NCBI GenBank assembly: GCA_964628185.1
Contig: CAZVLQ010000018.1
Span: 1 to 43,887, forward strand
Direction of reading: 5' to 3'
Source: CAZVLQ01 sp964628185
Lineage (GTDB): Bacteria; Pseudomonadota; Zetaproteobacteria; Mariprofundales; Mariprofundaceae
DNA: 43,887 bases
In this document: positions 16,265-23,360 of the stretch, piece by piece
How the letters are laid out: each line of letters opens with the position of its first letter
Position numbering within the stretch: the first letter of the stretch is position 1
The notes under the pieces: generated by a model
What the model saw: the letters and a program-made list of their open reading frames with translations, nothing else
Databases searched by the model: none
What the model was told of the DNA's origin: nothing
Translations under genes and position numbers: made by a program

Positions 16265-17398
16265 TCAGGGTATTTCCAGGCGGCGGGGATAGGATGTCAG
16301 ATTCTCACAGCCATCCCCGCGTACCACGACCATATCTTCCAGCCGCACCCCGCCCATTCCCGGATAGTACAGGCCCGGCTCGATGGTGACGACATTGCCG
16401 GCACGAAGAATCTGATCATGTGTCGAGATGCGTGGCGATTCATGCACCTCCAGACCGACGCCATGACCGGTGCCGTGGAAAAAGCCGGTCTGGCGTCCGC
16501 GCCTGATACCGGTATGAAATCCGCATGACTCGAAATGGCGGCTGATGGCGAGATGGATGTCCCGGCCATGGGCGCCGTCGCATATCATGGAAAGACCGAT
16601 ATCCTGTCCGTCGCGCACCGTACGATACAGTTGCCGAATTTCCCTGCTTGCCCTGCCCTTGACATAGCTGCGGGTCATGTCACCCCAGTAGCCGGAAGCG
16701 GTCAGGCGTGGAAAAATATCAATGATTACAGGCTGATGCGCTCGAATATATCCCTGTCCAATCCGGTGCGGATCGGCCGCTTCGCGTCCGCAGGCGACGA
16801 TCGTGTGCGACGGGGTGGCGCCATGCGCGATCAGGAAGGTTTCAATCTTGCTGCGCACATGTCCGGATTTGAGACGGCTCCCTGTTTCAGGGTGTCGGAG
16901 AATACCGTCGTTGCCGATGGTCGATATCGCCAGAAACTGTTCCGCCGTGCGCATGGCGCGTCTCGTCAGCCTTTCCGCCTGGCGTAACTGTGCGATTTCA
17001 CGTTCAGACTTGATCGCGCGGGCGGGAAAGACGGGGCCGTCTTCCGGCCTGACCTGCATGCCCCAGGCACGCAGACGTTCGGCATACAGGAGTGGAAACG
17101 TCCCCGGAACGGTGATGACATGGATGCCGTGTTCGTACAGAAAGGCCGCGGCTGCCGCTTCCAGTCCGCCGCCCCAGCCCAGTTTTTCGGCTTTTTCACG
17201 CCATGGCGTGTCCAGGTGCGTGTTATCCAGCCGTGCTGTTTTTCTGGCGCGATCGATCTCCAGTGCGGAAAACAGGCCGTGCCAGCGGCCGTGCAGGCCG
17301 ATAATGACAAAGGGATCCGGCACAAAAATGCCGGTAATATAGAGCATGTCCGCATTGTGCTCGGAATCCGCGATGAGCAGCGTCGCCGTTGTGCTCAT
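16265..17398 (-). CDS. M24-family metallopeptidase (Xaa-Pro aminopeptidase/prolidase-like)
   Basis: The 377-residue protein begins at ATG 17398, overlapping the YihY-gene stop as ATGA; a longer open frame upstream lies within that gene. The N-terminal creatinase-like domain covers about residues 1-130. The pita-bread catalytic domain retains all five metal ligands: Asp in VIIDIFPRL, Asp in YWGDMTRSY, His in GTGHGVGLEVHESP, Glu in VVTIEPGLYY and Glu in GVRLEDMVVV. It should therefore be active on peptides with proline at the second position, though exact specificity cannot be read. It is cytosolic, with no signal peptide. Confidence 0.9.
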   Translation of the reverse strand: MSTTATLLIADSEHNADMLYITGIFVPDPFVIIGLHGRWHGLFSALEIDRARKTARLDNTHLDTPWREKAEKLGWGGGLEAAAAAFLYEHGIHVITVPGTFPLLYAERLRAWGMQVRPEDGPVFPARAIKSEREIAQLRQAERLTRRAMRTAEQFLAISTIGNDGILRHPETGSRLKSGHVRSKIETFLIAHGATPSHTIVACGREAADPHRIGQGYIRAHQPVIIDIFPRLTASGYWGDMTRSYVKGRASREIRQLYRTVRDGQDIGLSMICDGAHGRDIHLAISRHFESCGFHTGIRRGRQTGFFHGTGHGVGLEVHESPRISTHDQILRAGNVVTIEPGLYYPGMGGVRLEDMVVVRGDGCENLTSYPRRLEIP

Positions 17399-18816
17399 GC
17401 GCCGTCTTCGGCCTCGGCCTGCGCCAGTTCCAGTATGCTGACCGATCCGAGCACATCCTGCCGTCCCCGGTCCAGACGCAGGTACAGGCCTGCCAGTTCC
17501 CTGCCCAGCGGTGTATCGCGCCAGTCTTCCGGAATAAACATTTCCCTGCCCGTGAGGGCGTCGTGTACGTCGGCGAGGCAAAGTTTCCCCGCATCCATGG
17601 CGGGCGCCCACGCCTCCGTTCCATTGTCATCGAGCGATCGCAGCAGGCCATTGGCGCACAGATAATCCAGCCATTCCTGAAGAATATTGTCCGGAATACC
17701 GGTTTCCCGCAGCAGGACTTCCATATGCAGCAGTTGCCCGTTTTGCAGTGCCTGCGCGGCCCGGACCAGGATAAGATGGGAGAAAAAATGCTGGACCCCC
17801 GGCCGCGTGAAGGCGATACGTTTTTTGCCGGATAGTTCCGGATGCTGCAGGCAGAAAACAATTTCGGCGCCCACCAGCACGATGACCCAGACGAGATAAA
17901 GCCAGATCAGAAATATCGGCAGGGCGCCGAGGGCGCCATACAGCTTTTCATAATGGGCCAGCTTCGTAACGTAAAAGGCGAAGCCGTCCTTGGCCAGTTC
18001 AAACAAAATGCCGGCGGTTATGCCTCCGATCACGGCGAAACGGAATGGAACGCGGGTGTTGGGCAGCACCATGTACAGGATGGCCATGGCCAGGGATGAC
18101 ATAAGCCACGGGACGAGGAAGGGCAGCTTCTGCAGGGTTGCGGCATGGATCGTCACGCCGTGCAGCAGGGGCAAGGCGGAAAAATACGAGGTAATGGTGA
18201 TGGAAGCCCCGATCAGGACGGGGGAAAGCGTCAGCGCGGCCCAGAAGACCGTAAATTTGGACAGCCATGATCGTTTTCGTGAGATACGCCAGATGTGGTT
18301 GAAGGCTTCTTCCACGGTATTCAGCAGCGCCGTGGCGATAACCAGAAGACCGATAATTCCGAAAATGGAAAGAGCGGTAGCCTTGCTTGCCACCGTGCTC
18401 AGGTACTGCTGAATGATATCCTGGCTGGCCGGCAACAGATAATTCAGAAGTGCCCCGCGTACCTTTTCCGCCAGCACGTTGAATGCCCGGAAGCTGGTGA
18501 AAATGGAGAATCCCAGCGCGATCAGAGGCACGGTTGCCAGCAGCGAGGCATAGGCCAGCGCCGATGCGCGCTGAATGCACTGGTCGTGAATGAAACGCTT
18601 TTCCACCCGGTGCGAGAAGTGCAGTGCATGCACGCAGTGGCGGCTGATGGCCGGCAGACCGGCAATCTCCGTCCCGTCCATTTCCAGCCACCGTTTCAAC
18701 CGGCTTTTCAGCTTTTCGTTCAGTGTTTCCCCTCCCCGCCGGATTGCCGGTATCCGCTCCCGGCTTCTGTCCGTCTGTTGCCAATGCCCCGGGGTGCCCG
18801 GCAACTGCCCTATCAT
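17395..18816 (-). CDS. YihY/BrkB-family integral membrane protein
   Basis: A 473-residue inner-membrane protein. ATG 18816 is preferred because GGAG sits 5 nt ahead in its leader; the frame is open further to 18870. The core has six hydrophobic helices with the family blocks CIQRASALAYASLLATVPL, IGLLVIATALLNTVEEAFNHIWR, VPFRFAVIGGITAGILFELAKDGFAFYV and YGALGALPIFLIWLYLVWVIVLVGAEI. A C-terminal cytosolic extension of about 150 residues resembles the winged-helix-like tail seen in some members. The family was once mislabelled ribonuclease BN; its function is uncertain, and transport has been proposed. Confidence 0.9.
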   Translation of the reverse strand: MIGQLPGTPGHWQQTDRSRERIPAIRRGGETLNEKLKSRLKRWLEMDGTEIAGLPAISRHCVHALHFSHRVEKRFIHDQCIQRASALAYASLLATVPLIALGFSIFTSFRAFNVLAEKVRGALLNYLLPASQDIIQQYLSTVASKATALSIFGIIGLLVIATALLNTVEEAFNHIWRISRKRSWLSKFTVFWAALTLSPVLIGASITITSYFSALPLLHGVTIHAATLQKLPFLVPWLMSSLAMAILYMVLPNTRVPFRFAVIGGITAGILFELAKDGFAFYVTKLAHYEKLYGALGALPIFLIWLYLVWVIVLVGAEIVFCLQHPELSGKKRIAFTRPGVQHFFSHLILVRAAQALQNGQLLHMEVLLRETGIPDNILQEWLDYLCANGLLRSLDDNGTEAWAPAMDAGKLCLADVHDALTGREMFIPEDWRDTPLGRELAGLYLRLDRGRQDVLGSVSILELAQAEAEDGA

Positions 18817-18930
18817 GTGGTCTCCAGTCCATTTGTCCACAGGACAGTTCTGGCTTCCCTGTACACACAAGCTTTTTGAGCCCTTCCGGACGGGTTGGAA
18901 CAGGGTGCGGTAGCAGACATGTTCCCTGCC

Positions 18931-18959
18931 TTGACCCGTAAGGCGCGGCTTACTACGCT
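18931..18959 (+). promoter_or_regulatory. Possible sigma70-type promoter before tRNA-Val/thrS
   Basis: TTGACC (18931-18936) is a 5/6 match to the -35 hexamer. TACGCT at 18954-18959 sits 17 bp downstream and matches 3/6 of a -10 hexamer. The call is weak and rests on spacing and position only. If used, the transcript would begin inside the three-way-junction element and continue into tRNA-Val. Confidence 0.3.
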
Positions 18960-18990
18960 ACGCCGCCTTTGCGGCATCCCGCAACGGGTC
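18933..18990. other. Contiguous three-way-junction inverted-repeat element
   Basis: Three perfect stems nest with no unpaired base at the junction: GACCCGT (18933-18939) with ACGGGTC (18984-18990); AAGGCG (18940-18945) with CGCCTT (18964-18969); and TGCGG (18970-18974) with CCGCA (18979-18983) around the loop CATC. A further small hairpin, CCAGC/GCTGG (18999-19015), lies just downstream. The element sits between the start of the YihY gene (minus strand) and tRNA-Val. It could be a structured leader RNA, a REP-like element or a cruciform site; none is proven. Confidence 0.55.
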
Positions 18991-19030
18991 GCTTGTATCC
19001 AGCCGGGGTAGCTGGCACCTTAACACATAT

Positions 19031-19105
19031 TGGCGCGTAGCTCAGTGGGAGAGCATCACCTTGACACGGTGGGGGTCGGCAGTTCAATCCTGCCCGCGCC
19101 AACCA
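19031..19105 (+). tRNA. tRNA-Val(GAC)
   Basis: A 75-nt cloverleaf with encoded CCA. The acceptor stem is TGGCGCG (19031-19037) with CGCGCCA before ACCA. The D arm is GCTC/GAGC. The anticodon stem TCACC/GGTGG closes the 7-nt loop TTGACAC, giving anticodon GAC (valine). The T arm is GGCAG/CTGCC around TTCAATC. It lies 27 bp before thrS on the same strand and may be co-transcribed with it. Confidence 0.95.
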
Positions 19106-19132
19106 TTTTATACATGACACAGGAGTGCGGCA

Positions 19133-21040
19133 TTGATTGAAGTTCGATTGCCCGACGGTTCGGGTCGCACCCTGCCAGATGGCGCCACGGCCGGTGATCT
19201 TGCCTCCGATATCGGTCCGGGGCTGTCCCGCGCCGCGCTGGCGGCGAAGATCAACGGCAAACTGCGCGACCTTTCCTGCCTTCTGCATGATGGTGACGAG
19301 GTTACCCTGATCACGGACAAGTCCGATGAAGGCCTTGAAGTCATTCGTCATTCCACGGCGCATCTGATGGCCATGGCGGTGCAGGAACTGTTTCCCGAGA
19401 CGCAGGTGACCATCGGACCGGTGATCGAGGACGGCTTTTACTACGATTTTGCCTATGAGCGGCCGTTTTCGCCCGAAGATCTGGAAAAGATTGAGACAAA
19501 AATGCACGAGATCGCGGCGCGCAAGCTGGATGTGCGCCGGGAGGAATGGGACCGCGAAGAAGCCGTTGCCTTTTTCCAGCGGCTGGGCGAGGCGTACAAG
19601 GCCAGACTGATCGCCCGTATTCCGCCGGGTGAAGCCGTCAGTGTTTACCGGCAGGGCGACTGGCAGGACCTGTGCCGTGGCCCGCATGTGCCGAATACCG
19701 GAAAGCTCAAATACTTCAAGCTGATGAAGGTTGCGGGCGCATACTGGGAAGGAAACTCCGACAACGAGCAGTTGCAGCGCATATACGGGACGGCATGGGC
19801 CGGCAGGGATGCGCTGAAGGCATATCTGAAACGGCTGGAAGAGGCTGGAAAGCGCGACCATCGCAGGCTGGGCCGGCAGCTTGGCCTGTTTCATCTGCAG
19901 GAAGAAGCGCCGGGCATGATCTTCTGGCATCCGAAGGGCTGGAGCATCTGGCAGGTGGTGGAGAATGAAATCCGTTCGGTCATGCGGGAACATGACTATC
20001 AGGAAATAAGAACGCCGCAGATCGTGGATCGCAGCCTGTGGGAGAAATCCGGTCACTGGGACAAATTTCATGACGAGATGTTTACCACCAGTACGGAAAA
20101 CCGCGATTACGCCATCAAGCCGATGAACTGCCCGTGCCATATCCAGGTATTCAGGCAAACATTGCACTCCTATCGTGATCTGCCCCTGCGCCTGGCCGAA
20201 TTCGGCTCCTGCCACCGCAACGAGCCGTCCGGCACGTTGCATGGTTTGATGCGCCTGCGCAATTTTGTGCAGGACGACGCCCATATTTTCTGCACCGAGG
20301 ATCAAATCCAGAGCGAGGTCGGCGATTTCATTGATCTGGTGTTTGAGGTCTACAGGCGCTTTGGCTTCGAGGATGTGATTCTTTTTCTGTCCGACCGGCC
20401 GGAAAGGCGTGTCGGGACCGAGGCGCAGTGGGACAAGGCGGAGGCGGCGCTGCATGAGGCCCTGCAGGGCAAGGGGATTGATTATGGCCTGAATCCGGGC
20501 GAAGGGGCTTTTTATGGCCCCAAGATCGAGTTTTCACTGAAGGATTGTCTGGGCCGCGTATGGCAATGCGGCACCATTCAGGTGGATTTCTCCATGCCCG
20601 GGCGTCTGGGGGCGGAGTATGTGGCCGAGGATTCCAGCCGTTGTCCGCCCGTGATGCTGCATCGCGCCATCCTGGGTTCCATGGAGCGCTTTATCGGCAT
20701 CCTGATCGAACATTACGCGGGCAGGTTCCCTTTCTGGCTGGCACCGGTGCAGGCCGTGGTGTGCAATATTACCGACGCCCAGGCGGATTATGCATCCGGG
20801 GTGCGCGATGCCATGCGCCGCGCCGGATTCAGGGTGGATGCGGACTTGCGCAATGAGAAAGTCGGCTATAAAGTGCGCGCCCTTACACTTGAACGCGTGC
20901 CCTACATCCTTGTCGTGGGTGAACGCGAGCGGGCGGAGGGTATGGTAAACGTGCGGGCGCTGAACGGTGAATCGCTCGGCACGAAAACGATTGCCGCGTG
21001 GATCGAGCAGATGCAATCCATGCGGGATGGATATCAATAA
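19133..21040 (+). CDS. thrS: Threonyl-tRNA synthetase
   Basis: The 635-residue class II synthetase charges tRNA-Thr. The start is TTG 19133, with AGGAG at 19121-19125. An N-terminal TGS domain comes first. The editing domain follows, with RHSTAHLMAMAV and later DLCRGPHVPNTG, including the zinc-type His/Cys set. The catalytic core has AEFGSCHRNEPSGTLHGLMRLRNF (motif 2 region) and HRAILGSMERFIGIL (motif 3), then an anticodon-binding domain. The conserved block around the zinc Cys reads MNCPCH instead of the commoner MNCPGH. It heads the translation operon. Confidence 0.98.
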   Translation: MIEVRLPDGSGRTLPDGATAGDLASDIGPGLSRAALAAKINGKLRDLSCLLHDGDEVTLITDKSDEGLEVIRHSTAHLMAMAVQELFPETQVTIGPVIEDGFYYDFAYERPFSPEDLEKIETKMHEIAARKLDVRREEWDREEAVAFFQRLGEAYKARLIARIPPGEAVSVYRQGDWQDLCRGPHVPNTGKLKYFKLMKVAGAYWEGNSDNEQLQRIYGTAWAGRDALKAYLKRLEEAGKRDHRRLGRQLGLFHLQEEAPGMIFWHPKGWSIWQVVENEIRSVMREHDYQEIRTPQIVDRSLWEKSGHWDKFHDEMFTTSTENRDYAIKPMNCPCHIQVFRQTLHSYRDLPLRLAEFGSCHRNEPSGTLHGLMRLRNFVQDDAHIFCTEDQIQSEVGDFIDLVFEVYRRFGFEDVILFLSDRPERRVGTEAQWDKAEAALHEALQGKGIDYGLNPGEGAFYGPKIEFSLKDCLGRVWQCGTIQVDFSMPGRLGAEYVAEDSSRCPPVMLHRAILGSMERFIGILIEHYAGRFPFWLAPVQAVVCNITDAQADYASGVRDAMRRAGFRVDADLRNEKVGYKVRALTLERVPYILVVGERERAEGMVNVRALNGESLGTKTIAAWIEQMQSMRDGYQ

Positions 21041-21087
21041 AGTCGGTAAACAAATTTTACCGCAGGGAGTGATGACGGGAGTGTTGT

Positions 21088-21600
21088 ATTAAGAAGGGGA
21101 TGCAGGTTAATTACGCGATTGAGGCGGCGAGCGTGCGCGTGATTGATGAGAATGGTGATCAGATCGGGGTATTGCCGCTGAATGAGGCGGTAGTCAGGGC
21201 GGAAAGCGCAGGCCTGGATCTTGTTCTGATGGCGGCGAATGCCAGTCCGCCTGTATGCAGGATCATGGATTATGGCAAGTACAAGTATCAGGCCAGCAAG
21301 AAGGCCAATGCCGCCAGAAAGAAACAGCATGTGATGCAGGTCAAGGAGGTCAAGGTGCGGGCGAGCACGGACCAGCATGACCTGGAAGTCAAGATGAAAC
21401 GCGCGCGCAAGTTTCTTGAAGATGGAAACAAGGTGAAACTGTCCATGCGTTTCCGCGGCCGGGAGATGGTTTACGCCTCGCGCGGCGCCGAGCAGTTGAA
21501 GCAGATCGCGGGGCAATTGAAGGACCTGGGCAAGGTTGAAAATATGCCCAATCTGGAAGGACGGCAGATGGTCATGGTTCTGGGGCCGCTGAAAAAATAA
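21088..21600 (+). CDS. infC: Translation initiation factor IF-3, probable ATT start
   Basis: IF-3 binds the 30S subunit and checks start-codon pairing. The protein is about 170 residues, with an N-domain (GVLPLNEAVVRAESAGLDLVLMAANASPPVCRIMDYGKYKYQ region), a Lys-rich linker, and a C-domain with FRGREMVY and GRQMVMVLGPLKK. ATT 21088 is chosen: GGGAG (21077-21081) lies 6 nt ahead, and the product begins Met-Lys-Lys-Gly. The first in-frame ATG (21100) is abutted by AAGGGG with almost no spacing. Rare AUU starts are the known basis of infC autoregulation in enterobacteria, because IF-3 rejects its own start codon. Confidence 0.95.
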   Translation: MKKGMQVNYAIEAASVRVIDENGDQIGVLPLNEAVVRAESAGLDLVLMAANASPPVCRIMDYGKYKYQASKKANAARKKQHVMQVKEVKVRASTDQHDLEVKMKRARKFLEDGNKVKLSMRFRGREMVYASRGAEQLKQIAGQLKDLGKVENMPNLEGRQMVMVLGPLKK

Positions 21601-21615
21601 AGAAGAAGGTTGATG

Positions 21616-21813
21616 ATGCCCAAGATGAAATCGAACCGGGGTGCGGCAAAGCGTTTTTCCAAAACCGGAAGCGGCAAATGGAAGCGTAACAGCGCCTTTG
21701 CCAATCATATTCTGACCAAGAAGTCACCGAAGCGGAAACGCAATTTTCGCGGTACCGAGCCGGTGGCCGGGGCTGATGTGCGTGCGCTGAATCGCCTGGT
21801 TCCGTATAAGTAA
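21616..21813 (+). CDS. rpmI: 50S ribosomal protein L35
   Basis: The 65-residue basic protein begins MPKMKSNRGAAKRF, the standard L35 start. ATG 21616 is used over ATG 21613 and TTG 21610 because the family starts at Met-Pro-Lys and AAGAAGG lies about 6 nt upstream. The rest (KWKRNSAFANHILTKKSPKRKRNFRG) is typical. It sits between infC and rplT; in related bacteria this pair is controlled by L20 binding to the leader. Confidence 0.97.
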   Translation: MPKMKSNRGAAKRFSKTGSGKWKRNSAFANHILTKKSPKRKRNFRGTEPVAGADVRALNRLVPYK

Positions 21814-21840
21814 ATCCCGGATTGTAACAGGAGATTAACG

Positions 21841-22197
21841 ATGGCTCGAGTCAATTCCCGCGTTCAGGCGCATGCGCGTCACCGCAAGGTTATCAGGGCG
21901 GCCAAAGGCTATCGCGGCCGCCGCAAGAGCTGTTACCGCGTTGCCACGCAGGCCGTGGACAAGGCCCGGCAATATGCCTACCGCGACCGCAAGGTGAAAA
22001 AGCGTGAATTCCGCCGGCTGTGGATCGTCCGCATCAATGCCGCCGCCCGTGCGAACGGACTTTCCTATTCACGTTTCATGCATGGCCTGTCCGAAGCCGG
22101 CATCGGTCTGGACCGCAAGGTGCTGGCAGATATCGCAGTACGTGATGCCGAGGGTTTTGAGCGGCTGGCGGAAACGGCCCGCGCACAGAGTCAGTAA
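21841..22197 (+). CDS. rplT: 50S ribosomal protein L20
   Basis: The 118-residue protein is needed early in 50S assembly and, in enterobacteria, represses its own operon. MARVNSRVQAHARHRKVIRAAKGYRGRRKSCYRVA and the C-terminal RLWIVRINAAARANGLSYSRFMHGL block are full family matches. AGGAG lies 8 nt before the ATG. The 101 nt between it and pheS contain two hairpins. Confidence 0.98.
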   Translation: MARVNSRVQAHARHRKVIRAAKGYRGRRKSCYRVATQAVDKARQYAYRDRKVKKREFRRLWIVRINAAARANGLSYSRFMHGLSEAGIGLDRKVLADIAVRDAEGFERLAETARAQSQ

Positions 22198-22202
22198 ATA
22201 GT

Positions 22203-22272
22203 ACCTGCCCGGCTTTTACCGGTGCAGGTTTTGAATGATGATGGAATGGCAGGGCTGGCAGGCTCTGCCATT
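22203..22272 (+). promoter_or_regulatory. Two hairpins in the rplT-pheS gap, possible attenuator
   Basis: Hairpin 1: ACCTGC (22203-22208) plus CCGG pairs with CCGG then GCAGGT (22224-22229) and is followed by TTT. Hairpin 2: AATGGCAG (22245-22252) pairs exactly with CTGCCATT (22265-22272). CCTGCC at 22204-22209 could alternatively pair with GGCAGG at 22248-22253 or 22257-22262, so the two folds may be mutually exclusive. In E. coli, pheST is attenuated at this position. The T-run is short, so termination would be partial at best. Confidence 0.4.
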
Positions 22273-22298
22273 TCTGTTTCGGAGATATGGAGGAGTGC

Positions 22299-23360
22299 AT
22301 GGCTGACGCAGGGGAGCTGAAAGCACAACTGGAAACACTGCGGGAGGATGCATTGAAGGTCATCGCCGCGGCGGAGAACCTATCCGCACTGGAGCAGTTG
22401 CGGGTCCGTTTTCTGGGCAAGCGGGGCGAGTTGACGCACATCCTCAAGGGTATCGGACGACTGCCGCCGGCTGAACGGCCGTCTGTCGGCCAGACAGTCA
22501 ACGGCGTGAAGACGGCATTGACGGAGGCGCTGGAGGCCGCCGGTGCCAGACTTCGGCGTGAGGAAAAAGAGCGGCGCGTCAGGACCGAGCGCATTGACGT
22601 GACCCTGCCGGGGCGCACCCGCCCGCGCGGGGCGCTGCATCCGGTGCAGAAGGGCCTGGACGAGATGACGGATATTTTCATCCACATGGGCTTTGAAATC
22701 GCCGAGGGGCCGGAAATCGAGGATGAATTTCACAATTTTGACGCCCTGAATATTCCGCCGGAACATCCGGCCCGCGCCATGCACGATACCTTCTTTTTTG
22801 CTGACGGTCATTTACTGCGCACCCACACCTCTCCCGTGCAGATCAGGGCCATGCGCCGCCTGCGCGAGGAAGGGGGAAAGCCGCCGCTGGCCGTCGTGGC
22901 GCCGGGGCGGGTCTATCGCTGCGATTATGACGTAACCCACTCGCCGATGTTTCATCAGATTGAGGTGTTCAGGGTCGATCATGATGTGTCCATGGCGCAT
23001 CTGAAAGGTGTGCTAAGCCATTTTTTGTCGGCCTGGTTTGAAAAGGATGTGCCGATTCGTCTGCGGCCGCATTATTTTCCGTTTACCGAGCCCTCGGCTG
23101 AAGTGGATATCGGTTGCGTGTTCTGTGAAGGCCATGGCTGTCGTATCTGCAAGGGCAGCGGCTGGCTGGAGGTGCTGGGCTCCGGCATGATCCATCCGAA
23201 CGTACTGAAGGCGGTTGAAATCGACTCCGGCGAATTCTCCGGCTTTGCCTTCGGCCTCGGCGTTGAGCGTCTGGTGATGCTGAAACAGGGTATTCCGGAC
23301 CTGCGCCTGTTTTTTGAAAACGATGTGCGATTCCTGCGCAGGATGGGGGCGGCGCGATGA
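22299..23360 (+). CDS. pheS: Phenylalanyl-tRNA synthetase alpha subunit
   Basis: The 353-residue alpha subunit carries the catalytic site of the (alpha-beta)2 enzyme. ATG 22299 is favoured because GGAGG lies 5 nt ahead; ATG 22287 is in frame but has its Shine-Dalgarno only 2 nt away. A coiled-coil N-terminus comes first. The catalytic motifs are HPVQKGLDEMTDIFIHMGFE (motif 1), THTSPVQIRAM with RVYRCDYDVTHSPMFHQIE (motif 2) and GFAFGLGVERLVMLK (motif 3). A CxxC-x4-CxxC insert (VFCEGHGCRICKGSGW) before the last strand is a known variant and could bind a metal. It overlaps pheT by ATGA. Confidence 0.98.
   Translation: MADAGELKAQLETLREDALKVIAAAENLSALEQLRVRFLGKRGELTHILKGIGRLPPAERPSVGQTVNGVKTALTEALEAAGARLRREEKERRVRTERIDVTLPGRTRPRGALHPVQKGLDEMTDIFIHMGFEIAEGPEIEDEFHNFDALNIPPEHPARAMHDTFFFADGHLLRTHTSPVQIRAMRRLREEGGKPPLAVVAPGRVYRCDYDVTHSPMFHQIEVFRVDHDVSMAHLKGVLSHFLSAWFEKDVPIRLRPHYFPFTEPSAEVDIGCVFCEGHGCRICKGSGWLEVLGSGMIHPNVLKAVEIDSGEFSGFAFGLGVERLVMLKQGIPDLRLFFENDVRFLRRMGAAR

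Noticed and set aside
17399..17611. N-terminal extension of the M24 peptidase
   Set aside because: It lies within the YihY gene; ATG 17398 gives the normal length and an ATGA overlap.
17395..18816. Ribonuclease BN annotation for the YihY-type protein
   Set aside because: That name came from a misassignment; true RNase BN is a metallo-beta-lactamase-fold enzyme, unlike this membrane protein.
18953..20455. 500-codon open frame on the minus strand opposite thrS and tRNA-Val
   Set aside because: It reads through the tRNA, giving the familiar antisense-tRNA peptide with RAGLNCRPPPCQGDALPLSYAP-type wording, and then opposes a complete thrS. It is a shadow frame.
22235..22306. Phe-rich leader peptide for pheST attenuation
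   Set aside because: Only two Phe codons in 23, and no clear terminator T-run; kept only as a low-interest finding, not as a gene.
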